A stretch of 27,082 nt of DNA from NCBI RefSeq assembly GCF_047470865.1, contig NZ_JAZDRH010000034.1, forward strand, positions 1-27,082, read 5' to 3'. How positions within the stretch are numbered: position 1 is the first letter of the stretch; the number at the start of each line of letters is the position of its first letter. The notes below the pieces were generated by a model. It did no database searches. It was given only the letters and a program-made list of their open reading frames with translations, and was not told the DNA's origin. The translations under genes were made by a program, and so were the position numbers. This document shows positions 16,437 to 24,936 of the stretch, one piece after another. Origin of the DNA: JAZDRH01 sp047470865 (GTDB lineage Bacteria > Pseudomonadota > Gammaproteobacteria > Pseudomonadales > Pseudomonadaceae).

Positions 16437-16727
16437 AAGGTTTCTCTTTATTGTCTATTAAGGTCTGTGATCAGTGTAGTTAGCATTTTTTCACTAGTTA
16501 ACCCATCAACAGAAAAGCAGAGGTAACAAGATATTTAATTTTTTACAAAATTATAAGCATATTAAAATACTATAAAAAACAGCAATAAAATATTAATAAA
16601 ATTATTAATCCTGCAATAAAAACAAAAGATGGGCTGTCAAATACCTGAATATCAGAATAAACCTAAAACACCTCTATTGTTGCAAAGTATGTTTTTTTAA
16701 TGACTGGTTAGTTTTATTTTATTTAAT
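16437..16727. other. AT-rich intergenic region upstream of the paralogue pair
   Basis: No supported gene was found. The stretch 16530-16620 is very AT-rich, with repeated AATAAA and TTAATAA words, and could hold UP-element-like or nucleoid-protein sites. No convincing -35/-10 pair for the reverse-strand gene at 16436 could be chosen; TTGATG near 16500 is the best -35-like word. Confidence 0.4.
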
Positions 16728-16758
16728 AAAAAACCCAAGCACTAGGCTTGGGTTTTTA
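16728..16758. terminator. Rho-independent terminator after glyA
   Basis: AAAAACCCAAGC (16729-16740) pairs perfectly with GCTTGGGTTTTT (16746-16757), a 12-bp stem with a 5-base loop. It lies about 30 bases past the glyA stop. Flanking A and T runs make it usable on both strands; glyA on the reverse strand is the evident client. Confidence 0.88.
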
Positions 16759-16786
16759 TGAAACAGCTCGTTAGGTAACAGCTTGC

Positions 16787-18040
16787 TTATTTAGCATAGA
16801 CTGGGAATTTCGCACAAACAGCTTGTACCTTTGCACGCACAGCATCAATAACTGCTTCATTATTTAAGTCAGCTAAGATATCGCAAATCCAGCCAGCTAA
16901 ATCACGACATTCGGCTTCTTTGAAACCGCGGGTTGTTACCGCTGGGGTACCAATACGTAAACCAGAAGTGACAAATGGTGAGCGTGGATCATTAGGCACA
17001 GAGTTTTTATTAACTGTAATAAAAGCACGGCCTAACGCAGCATCAGCATCTTTACCTGTAATATCTTGCTTAATCAGCGAAAGCAAGAATAGATGGTTTT
17101 GTGTGCCACCAGAAACCACATCAAAGCCACGCTCAATAAATACTTGAGCCATAGCTTGTGCATTTTTCACAACTTGCTGCTGGTAGGTTTTAAACTCAGG
17201 TTGCAGTGCTTCTTTAAAGCAGATGGCTTTACCGGCAATCACATGCTCTAAAGGACCACCTTGAGAACCAGGGAACACGGCTGAGTTTAGTTTTTTCTCA
17301 ATATCTGGATTCGCTTTTGCCAGAATCAAACCACCACGTGGGCCACGTAATGTTTTGTGGGTTGTAGTAGTAACAACATCAGCATAAGGCACAGGGTTAG
17401 GATAAACACCGGCCGCTACTAAACCTGCTACGTGCGCCATATCTACGAATAAATAAGCCCCTACCTTGTCAGCAATTTCACGGAAACGTGGAAAATCTAA
17501 CACTTGAGAATAAGCAGAGAAGCCTGCAACAATCATTTTTGGCTTATGTTCTAGCGCTAAGCGCTCAACTTCTTCGTAGTCAATTAGGCCTTCAGCCGTA
17601 ATACCGTATTGAACAGCATTATAAAGCTTACCTGATGAGCTAACAGAAGCACCGTGGGTCAAGTGTCCGCCATGTGCCAGACTCATACCTAAAATAGTAT
17701 CGCCGGCCTCAACTAAAGCTAAGTACACGGCTGCGTTAGCCTGTGAACCGGCATGTGGCTGGACGTTGGCATAGTCCGCACCAAATAATTCTTTAGCGCG
17801 ATCAATGGCTAGCTGTTCAACAGTGTCAACAAACTCGCAACCACCGTAATAACGTTTTCCAGGATAGCCTTCAGCGTATTTGTTGGTGAGCACAGAACCT
17901 TGTGCTTCCATTACCGCAGGGCTGGTGTAGTTTTCTGAGGCAATAAGCTCAATATGATCTTCTTGGCGCTGTGCTTCTTTTTGCATAGCGTCATAAAGTT
18001 CTGCGTCAAAACGAGCGATAGTCAAATCACGGCTGAACAT
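16787..18040 (-). CDS. glyA: Serine hydroxymethyltransferase
   Basis: This 417-residue protein is identical in length to E. coli GlyA. It interconverts serine and glycine with tetrahydrofolate and 5,10-methylene-tetrahydrofolate and needs pyridoxal phosphate. The Schiff-base Lys229 sits in DVVTTTTHKTLRGPRGG. ELIASENYTSPAVMEAQGS, GYPGKRYYGG, HAGSQANAAVY and FVDMAHVAGLVAAG are all intact. The ATG at 18040 follows AGGGGA at 5-6 bases. It is transcribed alone, with its own predicted promoter and terminator. Confidence 0.98.
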   Translation of the reverse strand: MFSRDLTIARFDAELYDAMQKEAQRQEDHIELIASENYTSPAVMEAQGSVLTNKYAEGYPGKRYYGGCEFVDTVEQLAIDRAKELFGADYANVQPHAGSQANAAVYLALVEAGDTILGMSLAHGGHLTHGASVSSSGKLYNAVQYGITAEGLIDYEEVERLALEHKPKMIVAGFSAYSQVLDFPRFREIADKVGAYLFVDMAHVAGLVAAGVYPNPVPYADVVTTTTHKTLRGPRGGLILAKANPDIEKKLNSAVFPGSQGGPLEHVIAGKAICFKEALQPEFKTYQQQVVKNAQAMAQVFIERGFDVVSGGTQNHLFLLSLIKQDITGKDADAALGRAFITVNKNSVPNDPRSPFVTSGLRIGTPAVTTRGFKEAECRDLAGWICDILADLNNEAVIDAVRAKVQAVCAKFPVYAK

Positions 18041-18082
18041 GGCGATCCCCTAGAATTACTGGGCAAGATTAGGAAGCGGGTT

Positions 18083-18133
18083 ATTCTACCCTAGAAAATC
18101 TGGATTGGCACATGAAAGACGATCACAATCGTC
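18083..18133 (-). promoter_or_regulatory. Predicted glyA promoter with an upstream palindrome
   Basis: On the reverse strand, GTGCCA (18106-18111) and TAGAAT (18083-18088) are 17 bases apart, giving a start near 18076. Seven bases upstream of the -35 is a perfect 6-bp inverted repeat, GACGAT-N4-ATCGTC (18118-18133). It does not match the known PurR or MetR operators of E. coli glyA, so the regulator is unknown. Confidence 0.45.
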
Positions 18134-18162
18134 ATAAGGCTTATTCACTTAGAAGCAAATAG

Positions 18163-18396
18163 CTACTTCATACTGACTAACATGGCTTCTAACGCTAGAT
18201 CACAGTCGCCATCAATTGCTTCTGGCGTACTGCAATCCAAAATTTTAGCAGCCAAGTCATTAGGATGTTCTAGGTACCAATCCACTGTTTTATTTTCGTT
18301 ATTTGTTTCAGTGGTAGAGAGCTCTTTTTCACTCGCAAGAGAAAGATTACAAATACTGAGCAACACCAATAACGCAATTGCTTTTTTCCTCATCAT
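18163..18396 (-). CDS. Short exported protein resembling the EexN family
   Basis: This 77-residue protein has an N-terminal signal (MMRKKAIALLVLLSICNLSLA) with probable cleavage after SLA. The mature part carries TVDWYLEHPNDLAAKILDC and a second cysteine in GDCDLALEAM. The W/Y-Y-x-x-HP-x-x-L...C...C layout resembles EexN-type entry-exclusion proteins, but those are lipoproteins. Here the cysteine in LLSIC has isoleucine at -1, a poor lipobox, so a soluble periplasmic protein is more likely. A TTTTCA/TATAAA pair with a 15-base spacer (18434-18460) may be its promoter. No conjugation genes are nearby. Function unknown. Confidence 0.65.
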   Translation of the reverse strand: MMRKKAIALLVLLSICNLSLASEKELSTTETNNENKTVDWYLEHPNDLAAKILDCSTPEAIDGDCDLALEAMLVSMK

Positions 18397-18498
18397 AAAC
18401 TTGCTCTCTATTTCGCGCTTCAGACAAGCATGCTTTATACCACCGAAACCTGATTGAAAAGATGAACCAGTCTCAGTTTAGATAAAATGGTTTAAGCA

Positions 18499-18527
18499 TT
18501 AGCAAGTTAATTAAAGCTGGTTATAAT
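18499..18527 (+). promoter_or_regulatory. Predicted sigma-70 promoter of ettA
   Basis: TTAGCA (18499-18504) and a perfect TATAAT (18522-18527) are 17 bases apart, giving a start near 18534 and a leader of about 80 bases. Confidence 0.6.
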
Positions 18528-18615
18528 CTCACTCATCATTGCTTACTTTTGCCGTTTAAAGTAGGTTGGCGCCAATTTGAGCACTGGCTCTTTTTACTCT
18601 AATATTAGGTACTTC

Positions 18616-20280
18616 ATGTCTCAATATGTTTTTACAATGCACCGCCTGAGCAAGGTTGTGCCACCTAAGCGCGAAATTCTAAAAGATATCTCATTGTCGT
18701 TTTTTCCTGGCGCCAAAATTGGCGTACTCGGTTTAAACGGTGCTGGTAAATCAACGCTGTTACGTATTATGGCAGGCGTAGATAAAGAATTTGATGGCGA
18801 AGCTCGCCCAATGCCTGGTATTAAAGTGGGCTACTTACCACAAGAACCACAACTTGACCCTAACAAAACAGTACGTGAAATTGTTGAAGAAGCTGTTAGC
18901 GAAATTAAAAATGCACAACAGCGTCTTGATGAGGTCTATGCCGCTTATGCAGAACCTGATGCTGACTTTGATGCATTAGCAACAGAACAAGCCAAACTTG
19001 AAGCTATTTTGCAATCAGCTGACGGCCATAATCTTGAGCGTCAACTAGAAGTTGCAGCGGATGCTCTGCGCCTGCCTGAATGGGAGGCTAAAATTGAGCA
19101 TCTATCAGGCGGAGAAAAACGCCGTGTTGCTTTATGCCGTTTACTGCTTTCTGGCCCAGATATGTTATTGCTCGATGAGCCAACGAACCACTTAGATGCT
19201 GACTCAGTCGCTTGGCTAGAGCGCTTCTTACATGATTTCCCTGGTACTGTAGTGGCTATTACCCACGACCGCTATTTCTTAGACAATGTAGCCGGCTGGA
19301 TTCTTGAGCTTGACCGCGGGCAAGGCATTCCATTTGAAGGTAACTACTCTCAATGGTTAGAAGCCAAAGCATCACGCTTAGAACAAGAAGCTAAACAAGA
19401 AGCTGCTCATAGCAAGGCCATGAAGTCTGAGCTTGAATGGGTACGCAAAGGTGCCAAAGCTCGCCAATCTAAATCTAAAGCGCGTCTTGCTCGCTTTGAA
19501 GAAATGCAATCACAAGAATTCCAAAAACGCAGCGAAACTAACGAAATCTATATTCCTGCAGGCCCCCGTTTAGGCGACAAGGTTATTGAGTTCCATGGTG
19601 TGCGCAAAGGTTTTGGCGATCGTGTCTTAATTGATAATCTATCTTTTGCTATTCCTAAAGGCGCTATTGTGGGTGTGATTGGTGGCAACGGCGCAGGTAA
19701 ATCAACACTCTTTCGTATGATTACTGGCGAGCAACAGCCCGATGCAGGCGAAATTATCCTAGGCGATACCGTACAAATTGCCAGCGTTGACCAGCACCGT
19801 GATCATCTATCTGGAAATAAAACCGTTTGGGAACAAATTTCTGACGGCTCAGACATGATTAAAGTTGGGAACTACGAAGTACCATCACGTGGTTATGTAG
19901 GTCGTTTTAACTTCAAAGGTGCTGACCAACAAAAATTTGTTAAAGATTTATCCGGCGGTGAACGTGGTCGTCTACATTTAGCGCTCACCTTAAAACAAGG
20001 CGGCAATGTCCTCTTACTCGACGAACCCTCAAACGATCTTGACGTAGAAACACTACGCGCCTTAGAAGAAGCCTTATTAGATTTCCCAGGTTCAGCCGTG
20101 GTGATCTCGCATGATCGTTGGTTCTTAGACCGTATCGCCACACATATTCTGTCTTATGAAGATGATGGCAGCGTTCTTTTCTTTGAAGGCAACTACAGCG
20201 AATATGAAGAAGATCGCAAAAAGCGCTTAGGTGAAGCCGCTGCACAGCCTCATCGTGTACGTTATAAAAAATTAGCTTAA
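18616..20280 (+). CDS. ettA: Energy-dependent translational throttle A (ABC-F ATPase)
   Basis: This 554-residue protein (555 in E. coli) has two ABC ATPase domains and no membrane segments. The first has Walker A GLNGAGKST at residues 39-47, signature LSGGEKRR and Walker B LLLDEPTNHLD; the second has GGNGAGKST, LSGGERGRLHL and LLLDEPSNDLD. Between them are the arm and the basic linker (KGAKARQSKSKARLARFEEM) that reach into the ribosomal E site. EttA gates the first steps of elongation in response to the ATP/ADP ratio. The ATG at 18616 is preferred to an in-frame TTG at 18577 because it gives the conserved MSQYVFTMHRLSKVVPPKR start. Confidence 0.97.
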   Translation: MSQYVFTMHRLSKVVPPKREILKDISLSFFPGAKIGVLGLNGAGKSTLLRIMAGVDKEFDGEARPMPGIKVGYLPQEPQLDPNKTVREIVEEAVSEIKNAQQRLDEVYAAYAEPDADFDALATEQAKLEAILQSADGHNLERQLEVAADALRLPEWEAKIEHLSGGEKRRVALCRLLLSGPDMLLLDEPTNHLDADSVAWLERFLHDFPGTVVAITHDRYFLDNVAGWILELDRGQGIPFEGNYSQWLEAKASRLEQEAKQEAAHSKAMKSELEWVRKGAKARQSKSKARLARFEEMQSQEFQKRSETNEIYIPAGPRLGDKVIEFHGVRKGFGDRVLIDNLSFAIPKGAIVGVIGGNGAGKSTLFRMITGEQQPDAGEIILGDTVQIASVDQHRDHLSGNKTVWEQISDGSDMIKVGNYEVPSRGYVGRFNFKGADQQKFVKDLSGGERGRLHLALTLKQGGNVLLLDEPSNDLDVETLRALEEALLDFPGSAVVISHDRWFLDRIATHILSYEDDGSVLFFEGNYSEYEEDRKKRLGEAAAQPHRVRYKKLA

Positions 20281-20284
20281 AGGC

Positions 20285-20318
20285 AAGTGCCCTGCTACTT
20301 ATACTTAGCAGGGCATTT
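20285..20318. terminator. Rho-independent terminator between ettA and the exporter operon
   Basis: TGCCCTGCTA (20288-20297) pairs with TAGCAGGGCA (20306-20315); flanking A and T extend the stem through one G-T pair. TTTCT follows on the plus strand and AAG-type extension on the other. It lies just after the ettA stop and directly abuts the stop of the adaptor gene on the reverse strand, so it can serve both. Confidence 0.8.
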
Positions 20319-21554
20319 CTACTGGCTTAGCTTAACAAAGCCAGGCCCTGGTAGGTGAGTTAAAGCCCCATCTAAAACACTACGCTCAATTTCTATATTC
20401 ATTTTTTCAGGCACAGCCTCTAATTCTTGTTTATACCAAACAAAATACTTATCCCCCTCCATCTGAATAGCCTTAACAGGAACAATATAAGCCTTATCTG
20501 TTTCATAAAGCTTAATTTCAACAATAGCACTCATACCCAAACGTAGACTCTGCTTTTCTTTATCCGTTAACACTGGTAATGCTACCCAAAAATCATACCC
20601 TGTACTCAGATTGGCAGTAAGACTCAGCCCCTGCCCTGATATACGCTGTAAAACTCCTTTAAGCTTTAAACCAGCTGATGATTGGGGTGTCACATTAACC
20701 TGCATCCCCTCTGCTATCTGCAAAAGATAAGACTCATCAATAATCGACTTTACTTGCAATCTATCCAAATTAGATACACTAAATAAAGGCTGACTTTCAG
20801 TAACTTTAGAACCTTCTTGAAATATCTGTGGTTCGCTTGTATTTGTGGTATTTTTTGCAAAAAATACTATTCCAGAAAACGGCGCACGAATAGTGCTATT
20901 CGCTTCTAGAGCAACTAAGCTTTCATATTTAAGCTGTGCATCATCTAAAGCTATTTTAAGTATTTTTATCTGCTGCGGGTTAGCACGCTGCTGAGTAGCT
21001 ATGACTTCATCTTGCGCAGATTTCAAGTCCAGTAACTGCAGTGCTAATTGCTGTTTTAATGAGTCTAACTCTTGCCTAGGAATAATTCCTCGATTAAATA
21101 GATCTTGACTATCCTTTAATTTATTACGTGTATCTAGTGCATTTAATTCTGATGTTTTTAATGCACGCTTAGCTCTAGCCATATCCATGCTACTTGCCCA
21201 ATTGGCTATATCATCAAACTCTTTTTGTGCTTTTATATATTCAGCTAAAGCATGTTGAATTTTAACTTTTAATAAGGAATCATCAATAACAGCTAAAATT
21301 TGATTTTTCTCTACCAGCTGCCCATCAATCACTGAAATTTTTTTGATAAATCCTTCAAAAGGACTAACCATGGAAAAACGGTGAACAGGCTCTATTTTTC
21401 CGACCAGTTTAATACTTTGACTTACTGGCTTTTGCTCTATATACAACCATTTTTCATCTATCTGTATAGTGTCTTCATCCCTAACAAAGATAATTATTGG
21501 CAATATAAGCAATACCAGAAAAACACCAATAGAATACTTTTTAAATTTAGTCAT
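20319..21554 (-). CDS. HlyD/MacA-family periplasmic adaptor of an ABC exporter
   Basis: This 411-residue membrane fusion protein has one N-terminal anchor (residues 8-26). A lipoyl half-motif GFIKKISVIDGQLVEKNQILAVI follows near residue 70, then a long alpha-hairpin (about 105-210) with the RGIIPRQELDSLKQQ turn that should touch TolC. The second lipoyl half is STIRAPFSGIVFFAK, and the rest is beta-barrel. It would bridge the inner-membrane permease to the outer-membrane factor. An ATG at 21617 is in frame, but ATG 21554 is chosen: it lies at the 8-base ATGACTAA overlap with the TolC gene and puts the basic-hydrophobic anchor at the N-terminus. It is the last gene of the operon. Confidence 0.88.
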   Translation of the reverse strand: MTKFKKYSIGVFLVLLILPIIIFVRDEDTIQIDEKWLYIEQKPVSQSIKLVGKIEPVHRFSMVSPFEGFIKKISVIDGQLVEKNQILAVIDDSLLKVKIQHALAEYIKAQKEFDDIANWASSMDMARAKRALKTSELNALDTRNKLKDSQDLFNRGIIPRQELDSLKQQLALQLLDLKSAQDEVIATQQRANPQQIKILKIALDDAQLKYESLVALEANSTIRAPFSGIVFFAKNTTNTSEPQIFQEGSKVTESQPLFSVSNLDRLQVKSIIDESYLLQIAEGMQVNVTPQSSAGLKLKGVLQRISGQGLSLTANLSTGYDFWVALPVLTDKEKQSLRLGMSAIVEIKLYETDKAYIVPVKAIQMEGDKYFVWYKQELEAVPEKMNIEIERSVLDGALTHLPGPGFVKLSQ

Positions 21555-22989
21555 ATAGCGCAATATCCCAGCTTTCCAGTGTGGTTCCAACAATGTAGTC
21601 AAGATCAGCCTGCGCATTTAAATAGGCAATACGCGTTTCTAATAAAGCCACTTCAGCATTGCGCAAATCTGCTTCAAATGAAAGAACCTGAAAGTTACTT
21701 GAACGTCCTACTTTTAGTTTTTCTTGTTCAAATTCTAATTTTTTATGGCTTAGTGCTAAAGCCTTTAAAGCAATTTGATACTGCCGCCATCGTGTATTAA
21801 TATTGCGTACTGCGTTAGCAATATCTTTTTCCATAACCTGTATAGTTTCTTCCATTTGTAATTTATGCTTATCAATATTTACTAGGGCACGCACTTCCCC
21901 TTGCTTACGTGATAAGTCTCCAATGGGTATTTCAAGCCTGATACCTATATAATTATCCCAACCCTTGCTTGTAGGGTTAGAGTTTAGTTGCTGCCACTGT
22001 TTACTTTGCCCAGCTCCTGCTTCAATAGAAAGATCCCAAAGCTTATTATTTTTTGCAACAGCCAGTTCTAAATCTATCTGCTCTTTAATGATTAACTCTA
22101 TTAAATATCTAGGCTGCATAAGCTTGGCCTTAGTTATAGCCTGTGCATAATCAATGCTAACTTTTTCAATTTTAATAGTTTCTTTAGCTATAATTAATGT
22201 TTCCTGATCCAGCGCTAGCAATCTAAGCAACTCCATTCTATTATTATCTAGCTGATTAATAGCGTTTTCCAGGGCCAGTTCTTGATTAACTACTTCTGCC
22301 TCAGTTTGGATAATTTCATATTCAGCCATACGACCTGCATTGATTAGCTCTCTATTTGTTTTAATTAGTTTTTCAGCACGCTCTAACGCTGACTTAGATA
22401 TTATTACTTGTTCCTGCGCTCTAACCAGCTCACGAAAACTATAAATAACATTTGTTATAGTTTGAGCAACATTATTTTTTAAATTTAATTTATTTCCTTG
22501 TTCTGCAAGCTGCGCCATCACCAAAGGAGAGGTTGCTATTTTACGTCCACCGCCTTTTAGTAACGGTTGTATAATATAAAAATTCGCCCCATCGTTACGT
22601 GATCTTTTATTGTTCTTAGCATGCTCTGAAAACATACTCCAAGACAAACTAAATCGAGTTCCATAGGCTGATAAAAGGCTAGCATTTGGAGAAAACCCCA
22701 AACTACTTGATTTATCATTATTATTATTTTTTGAATACACATTAGTAATAATATTTATTTTAGGATTAAATCTATCCTGTTCAACGCTTAAATCAAATTT
22801 CTGTGCTACCCTATCTAAATAAGCACTCTTTATCGACCTGTTATTTCTTAACGCAAGAGCAATAGCATCTTCTAAAGATAACTCAATTTCCTGTGTTTTT
22901 TTATATTGATTGAAGCTATTTAACTCAGAAATAGTACCAGCCCACAAACTGCACGAATAAAAAACGATAACAAACAGTAATTTATTCAT
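21547..22989 (-). CDS. TolC-family outer-membrane factor
   Basis: This 480-residue protein has a signal peptide (MNKLLFVIVFYSCSLWA) and two structural repeats, each with long coiled-coil helices. The family pattern LSLEDAIALALRNNRSIKSAYLDR opens the first repeat near residue 37. GRMAEYEIIQTEAEVVNQELALENAINQL near 215 and VGRSSNFQVLSFEADLRNAEVALLETRIAYLNAQADLD near 430 are the conserved helix turns. It should form the trimeric outer-membrane duct of the exporter encoded around it. It overlaps the permease (ATGAATAA) and the adaptor (ATGACTAA) by 8 bases each. No lipobox is present. Confidence 0.9.
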   Translation of the reverse strand: MNKLLFVIVFYSCSLWAGTISELNSFNQYKKTQEIELSLEDAIALALRNNRSIKSAYLDRVAQKFDLSVEQDRFNPKINIITNVYSKNNNNDKSSSLGFSPNASLLSAYGTRFSLSWSMFSEHAKNNKRSRNDGANFYIIQPLLKGGGRKIATSPLVMAQLAEQGNKLNLKNNVAQTITNVIYSFRELVRAQEQVIISKSALERAEKLIKTNRELINAGRMAEYEIIQTEAEVVNQELALENAINQLDNNRMELLRLLALDQETLIIAKETIKIEKVSIDYAQAITKAKLMQPRYLIELIIKEQIDLELAVAKNNKLWDLSIEAGAGQSKQWQQLNSNPTSKGWDNYIGIRLEIPIGDLSRKQGEVRALVNIDKHKLQMEETIQVMEKDIANAVRNINTRWRQYQIALKALALSHKKLEFEQEKLKVGRSSNFQVLSFEADLRNAEVALLETRIAYLNAQADLDYIVGTTLESWDIALYD

Positions 22990-24148
22990 CTTTCAGCGCC
23001 TCTATAGGCTGCAATTTAGCAGCACTTAAAGCAGGGCTAATACCAAATAAAATCCCCAAGACTAAAGATGTTATTACAGGGATAGGAAGAGCAAACCATG
23101 CAATAACAAATACCCATCCAACATAGTATGCAAACACATAGGCCAATATAATTCCTAGTAAACATCCTAATAGCGAGCCTATAACGGAAAGGACAACAGC
23201 TTCTGATAAAAAAAGTACTATAATATCTTTTGATCTAGCGCCCACTGCTCGCCTTATGCCAATCTCTTTTTTCCGTTGACTTACACTCATGAGCATGACA
23301 TTCATTACCCCAACTCCACCTACTAATAATGCTATAGCGCCAATTCCTGCTAATAAATAAGTAAGTAATTTTGTTTGAGCATTCATATTTTCTAGAAGCT
23401 GGCTAGGAAAAACCAAACCTGCCTCTTGTTCATTAAATTTCTCTTTTACTATAGATTCTATTTTTTGCTCATAGCTATAGTTATTTTTTTTTACAGATCC
23501 TATAATATTAGTAAAAACCACACTTCCATTTATAGTTTTTAAATTTTTAATAAATACAAAAGCACTATTATTAATATCAAATGGTAAAAAATGATTATCC
23601 ATTTGTAAAGGCAGCACACCTAATACATCAAAGTAATAACCTCCAAATTTAACTTTACTACCTAAGGTAAAATTATACTTATCACTTAATGCATAGCCTA
23701 CAACAACAAAAAAACTAGATTTATCATAAGCCTGTAAAACTCTACCTTTATCAGCACTTATAGTTAACGTAGAAAAAATATCCTCTTCAACGCCCACTAA
23801 TGGAATATGAATACCTGAGTCAACCTCTATGGACGAAGTGCTCACTAAAGAAGCTGACTGAATAACATTTTCTTTTTTTAAATTTACAACCAGTTCTACT
23901 CCCTTTTCATAGTTATCTAAAGCATTACCTCCTCCAACTATATTTATTAAAAATAAATTAGCTCCATACTCTGAAAAAACCTTAACAACCTCTTCTGTTG
24001 CGTTATTTCCTATATTTAATAAAGCTACAACAGATGAACAGCCAACCACAATTCCTAATAGCGCAAGTAATGCCTTTCTACCCAGTATTAATAAATTTAA
24101 AAATGGCTCGATTAATTTATTATAAAAACTCATTCCATAGTTATACAT
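22982..24148 (-). CDS. FtsX/MacB-type ABC exporter permease
   Basis: This 388-residue protein has one N-terminal helix (about residues 25-45), a periplasmic MacB-type domain of about 200 residues, and three C-terminal helices. The family signature GGVGVMNVMLMSVSQRKKEIGIRRAVGARSKDI lies near residues 275-305 and the tail reads LQPIEALKDE. MacB-like permeases do not carry substrate through the membrane; they use ATP in the cytoplasm to drive periplasmic substrate into TolC. The ATG at 24148 is favoured over 24184 because AAGGAG lies 7 bases before it and it forms the ATGTATAA overlap with the ATPase gene. MacB itself fuses ATPase and permease; here they are separate. Confidence 0.88.
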   Translation of the reverse strand: MYNYGMSFYNKLIEPFLNLLILGRKALLALLGIVVGCSSVVALLNIGNNATEEVVKVFSEYGANLFLINIVGGGNALDNYEKGVELVVNLKKENVIQSASLVSTSSIEVDSGIHIPLVGVEEDIFSTLTISADKGRVLQAYDKSSFFVVVGYALSDKYNFTLGSKVKFGGYYFDVLGVLPLQMDNHFLPFDINNSAFVFIKNLKTINGSVVFTNIIGSVKKNNYSYEQKIESIVKEKFNEQEAGLVFPSQLLENMNAQTKLLTYLLAGIGAIALLVGGVGVMNVMLMSVSQRKKEIGIRRAVGARSKDIIVLFLSEAVVLSVIGSLLGCLLGIILAYVFAYYVGWVFVIAWFALPIPVITSLVLGILFGISPALSAAKLQPIEALKDE

Positions 24149-24836
24149 ATGATAACTCCTTAGTGCTTTCTTCAAGCCTTCCAAAGAGCATGGTAAAAGA
24201 ACGCTCCATACGTTTAGCTAACTGCATGTCATGGGTAATCAATATTATAGTTACACCGTATTTTTTATTTATTTCTACTATTAAATTTATGATTTCTTCA
24301 GATGTAGCTGTATCTAAACTTCCCGTAGGTTCATCGGCTAAGATAATTTTTGGTTCTGTAACCAAAGCTCTTGCTATAGCTACACGTTGGCACTGACCAC
24401 CTGATAACGCAGAAGGTTTATGCTGTACACGGTCCTCTAAACCTACTTTAGCTAGGCATTCTTTAGCCAATAACCTCGCCTGAGTCCGTGACATACCACG
24501 GTATAATAAAGGTAGCGCAACATTATCAATAGCTGTTAGATTTGATAACAAATTAAATCTTTGAAAAACAAAACCTATTAACTGGTTTCTCATCATGGCT
24601 CGAGATTCATCATTGAGCGCTAGTACATTTTTTCCTTCTAAAAAAAAATTCCCCTCCGCTGGATTCTCTAACAGTCCTAAAATATTTAGAAAAGTACTTT
24701 TTCCTGATCCAGAAGCTCCTACAATAGCACAGGTTTCTCCCTTACAAAGGCTGAAATCCAAGTTATTAATAACATTAAAGCACCCTCCATCTGTTGCATA
24801 ATTATAATTAAGACTATTTATTTTTATTATTTCCAT
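24141..24836 (-). CDS. MacB/LolD-type ABC transporter ATPase
   Basis: This 231-residue cytoplasmic ATPase has Walker A GASGSGKST at residues 40-48, Q-loop FVFQRFNLLSNLTAIDNV, signature LSGGQCQRVAIARAL, Walker B ILADEPTGSLD and the H-loop ITHDMQ. The composition is typical of the MacB/LolD/FtsE group that powers FtsX-type permeases. The start is placed at ATG 24836; a TTG at 24866 would add ten residues reading through a hairpin. No clear ribosome site precedes it. It is the first gene of the four-gene exporter unit, 22 bases after a terminator-like hairpin. Confidence 0.88.
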   Translation of the reverse strand: MEIIKINSLNYNYATDGGCFNVINNLDFSLCKGETCAIVGASGSGKSTFLNILGLLENPAEGNFFLEGKNVLALNDESRAMMRNQLIGFVFQRFNLLSNLTAIDNVALPLLYRGMSRTQARLLAKECLAKVGLEDRVQHKPSALSGGQCQRVAIARALVTEPKIILADEPTGSLDTATSEEIINLIVEINKKYGVTIILITHDMQLAKRMERSFTMLFGRLEESTKELSYV

Positions 24837-24856
24837 AAAATTACAACCATACAAAT

Positions 24857-24890
24857 AAAACCCCAAACCAGCATGCTAGATTGGGGTTTA
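24857..24890 (-). terminator. Terminator or attenuator between the PraB-like gene and the exporter genes
   Basis: AAACCCCAA (24858-24866) pairs with TTGGGGTTT (24881-24889) around a 14-base loop that contains GCATGC. Reading on the reverse strand, TTTTATTT follows the stem. It ends the PraB-like transcript about 50 bases past its stop. Only 22 bases remain before the ATPase ATG, too few for a separate promoter, so exporter expression must pass through this hairpin. A TATAAT on the reverse strand (24908-24913), without a good -35, could start a transcript just upstream of it. Confidence 0.7.
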
Positions 24891-24936
24891 AAGACACCTC
24901 AGTTACTATTATAAATTCACAACTAATTAAATAGCT

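Noticed and set aside
23998..24396. A 132-codon plus-strand frame opposite the ABC permease/ATPase junction
   Set aside because: It overlaps two intact genes with clear motifs on the other strand and has no recognisable features.
22982..24836. Calling the permease and ATPase a frameshifted macB
   Set aside because: ATPase comes first as in MacB, but each gene is complete with its own start, there is an AAGGAG site before the permease, and split MacB-type pairs are common.
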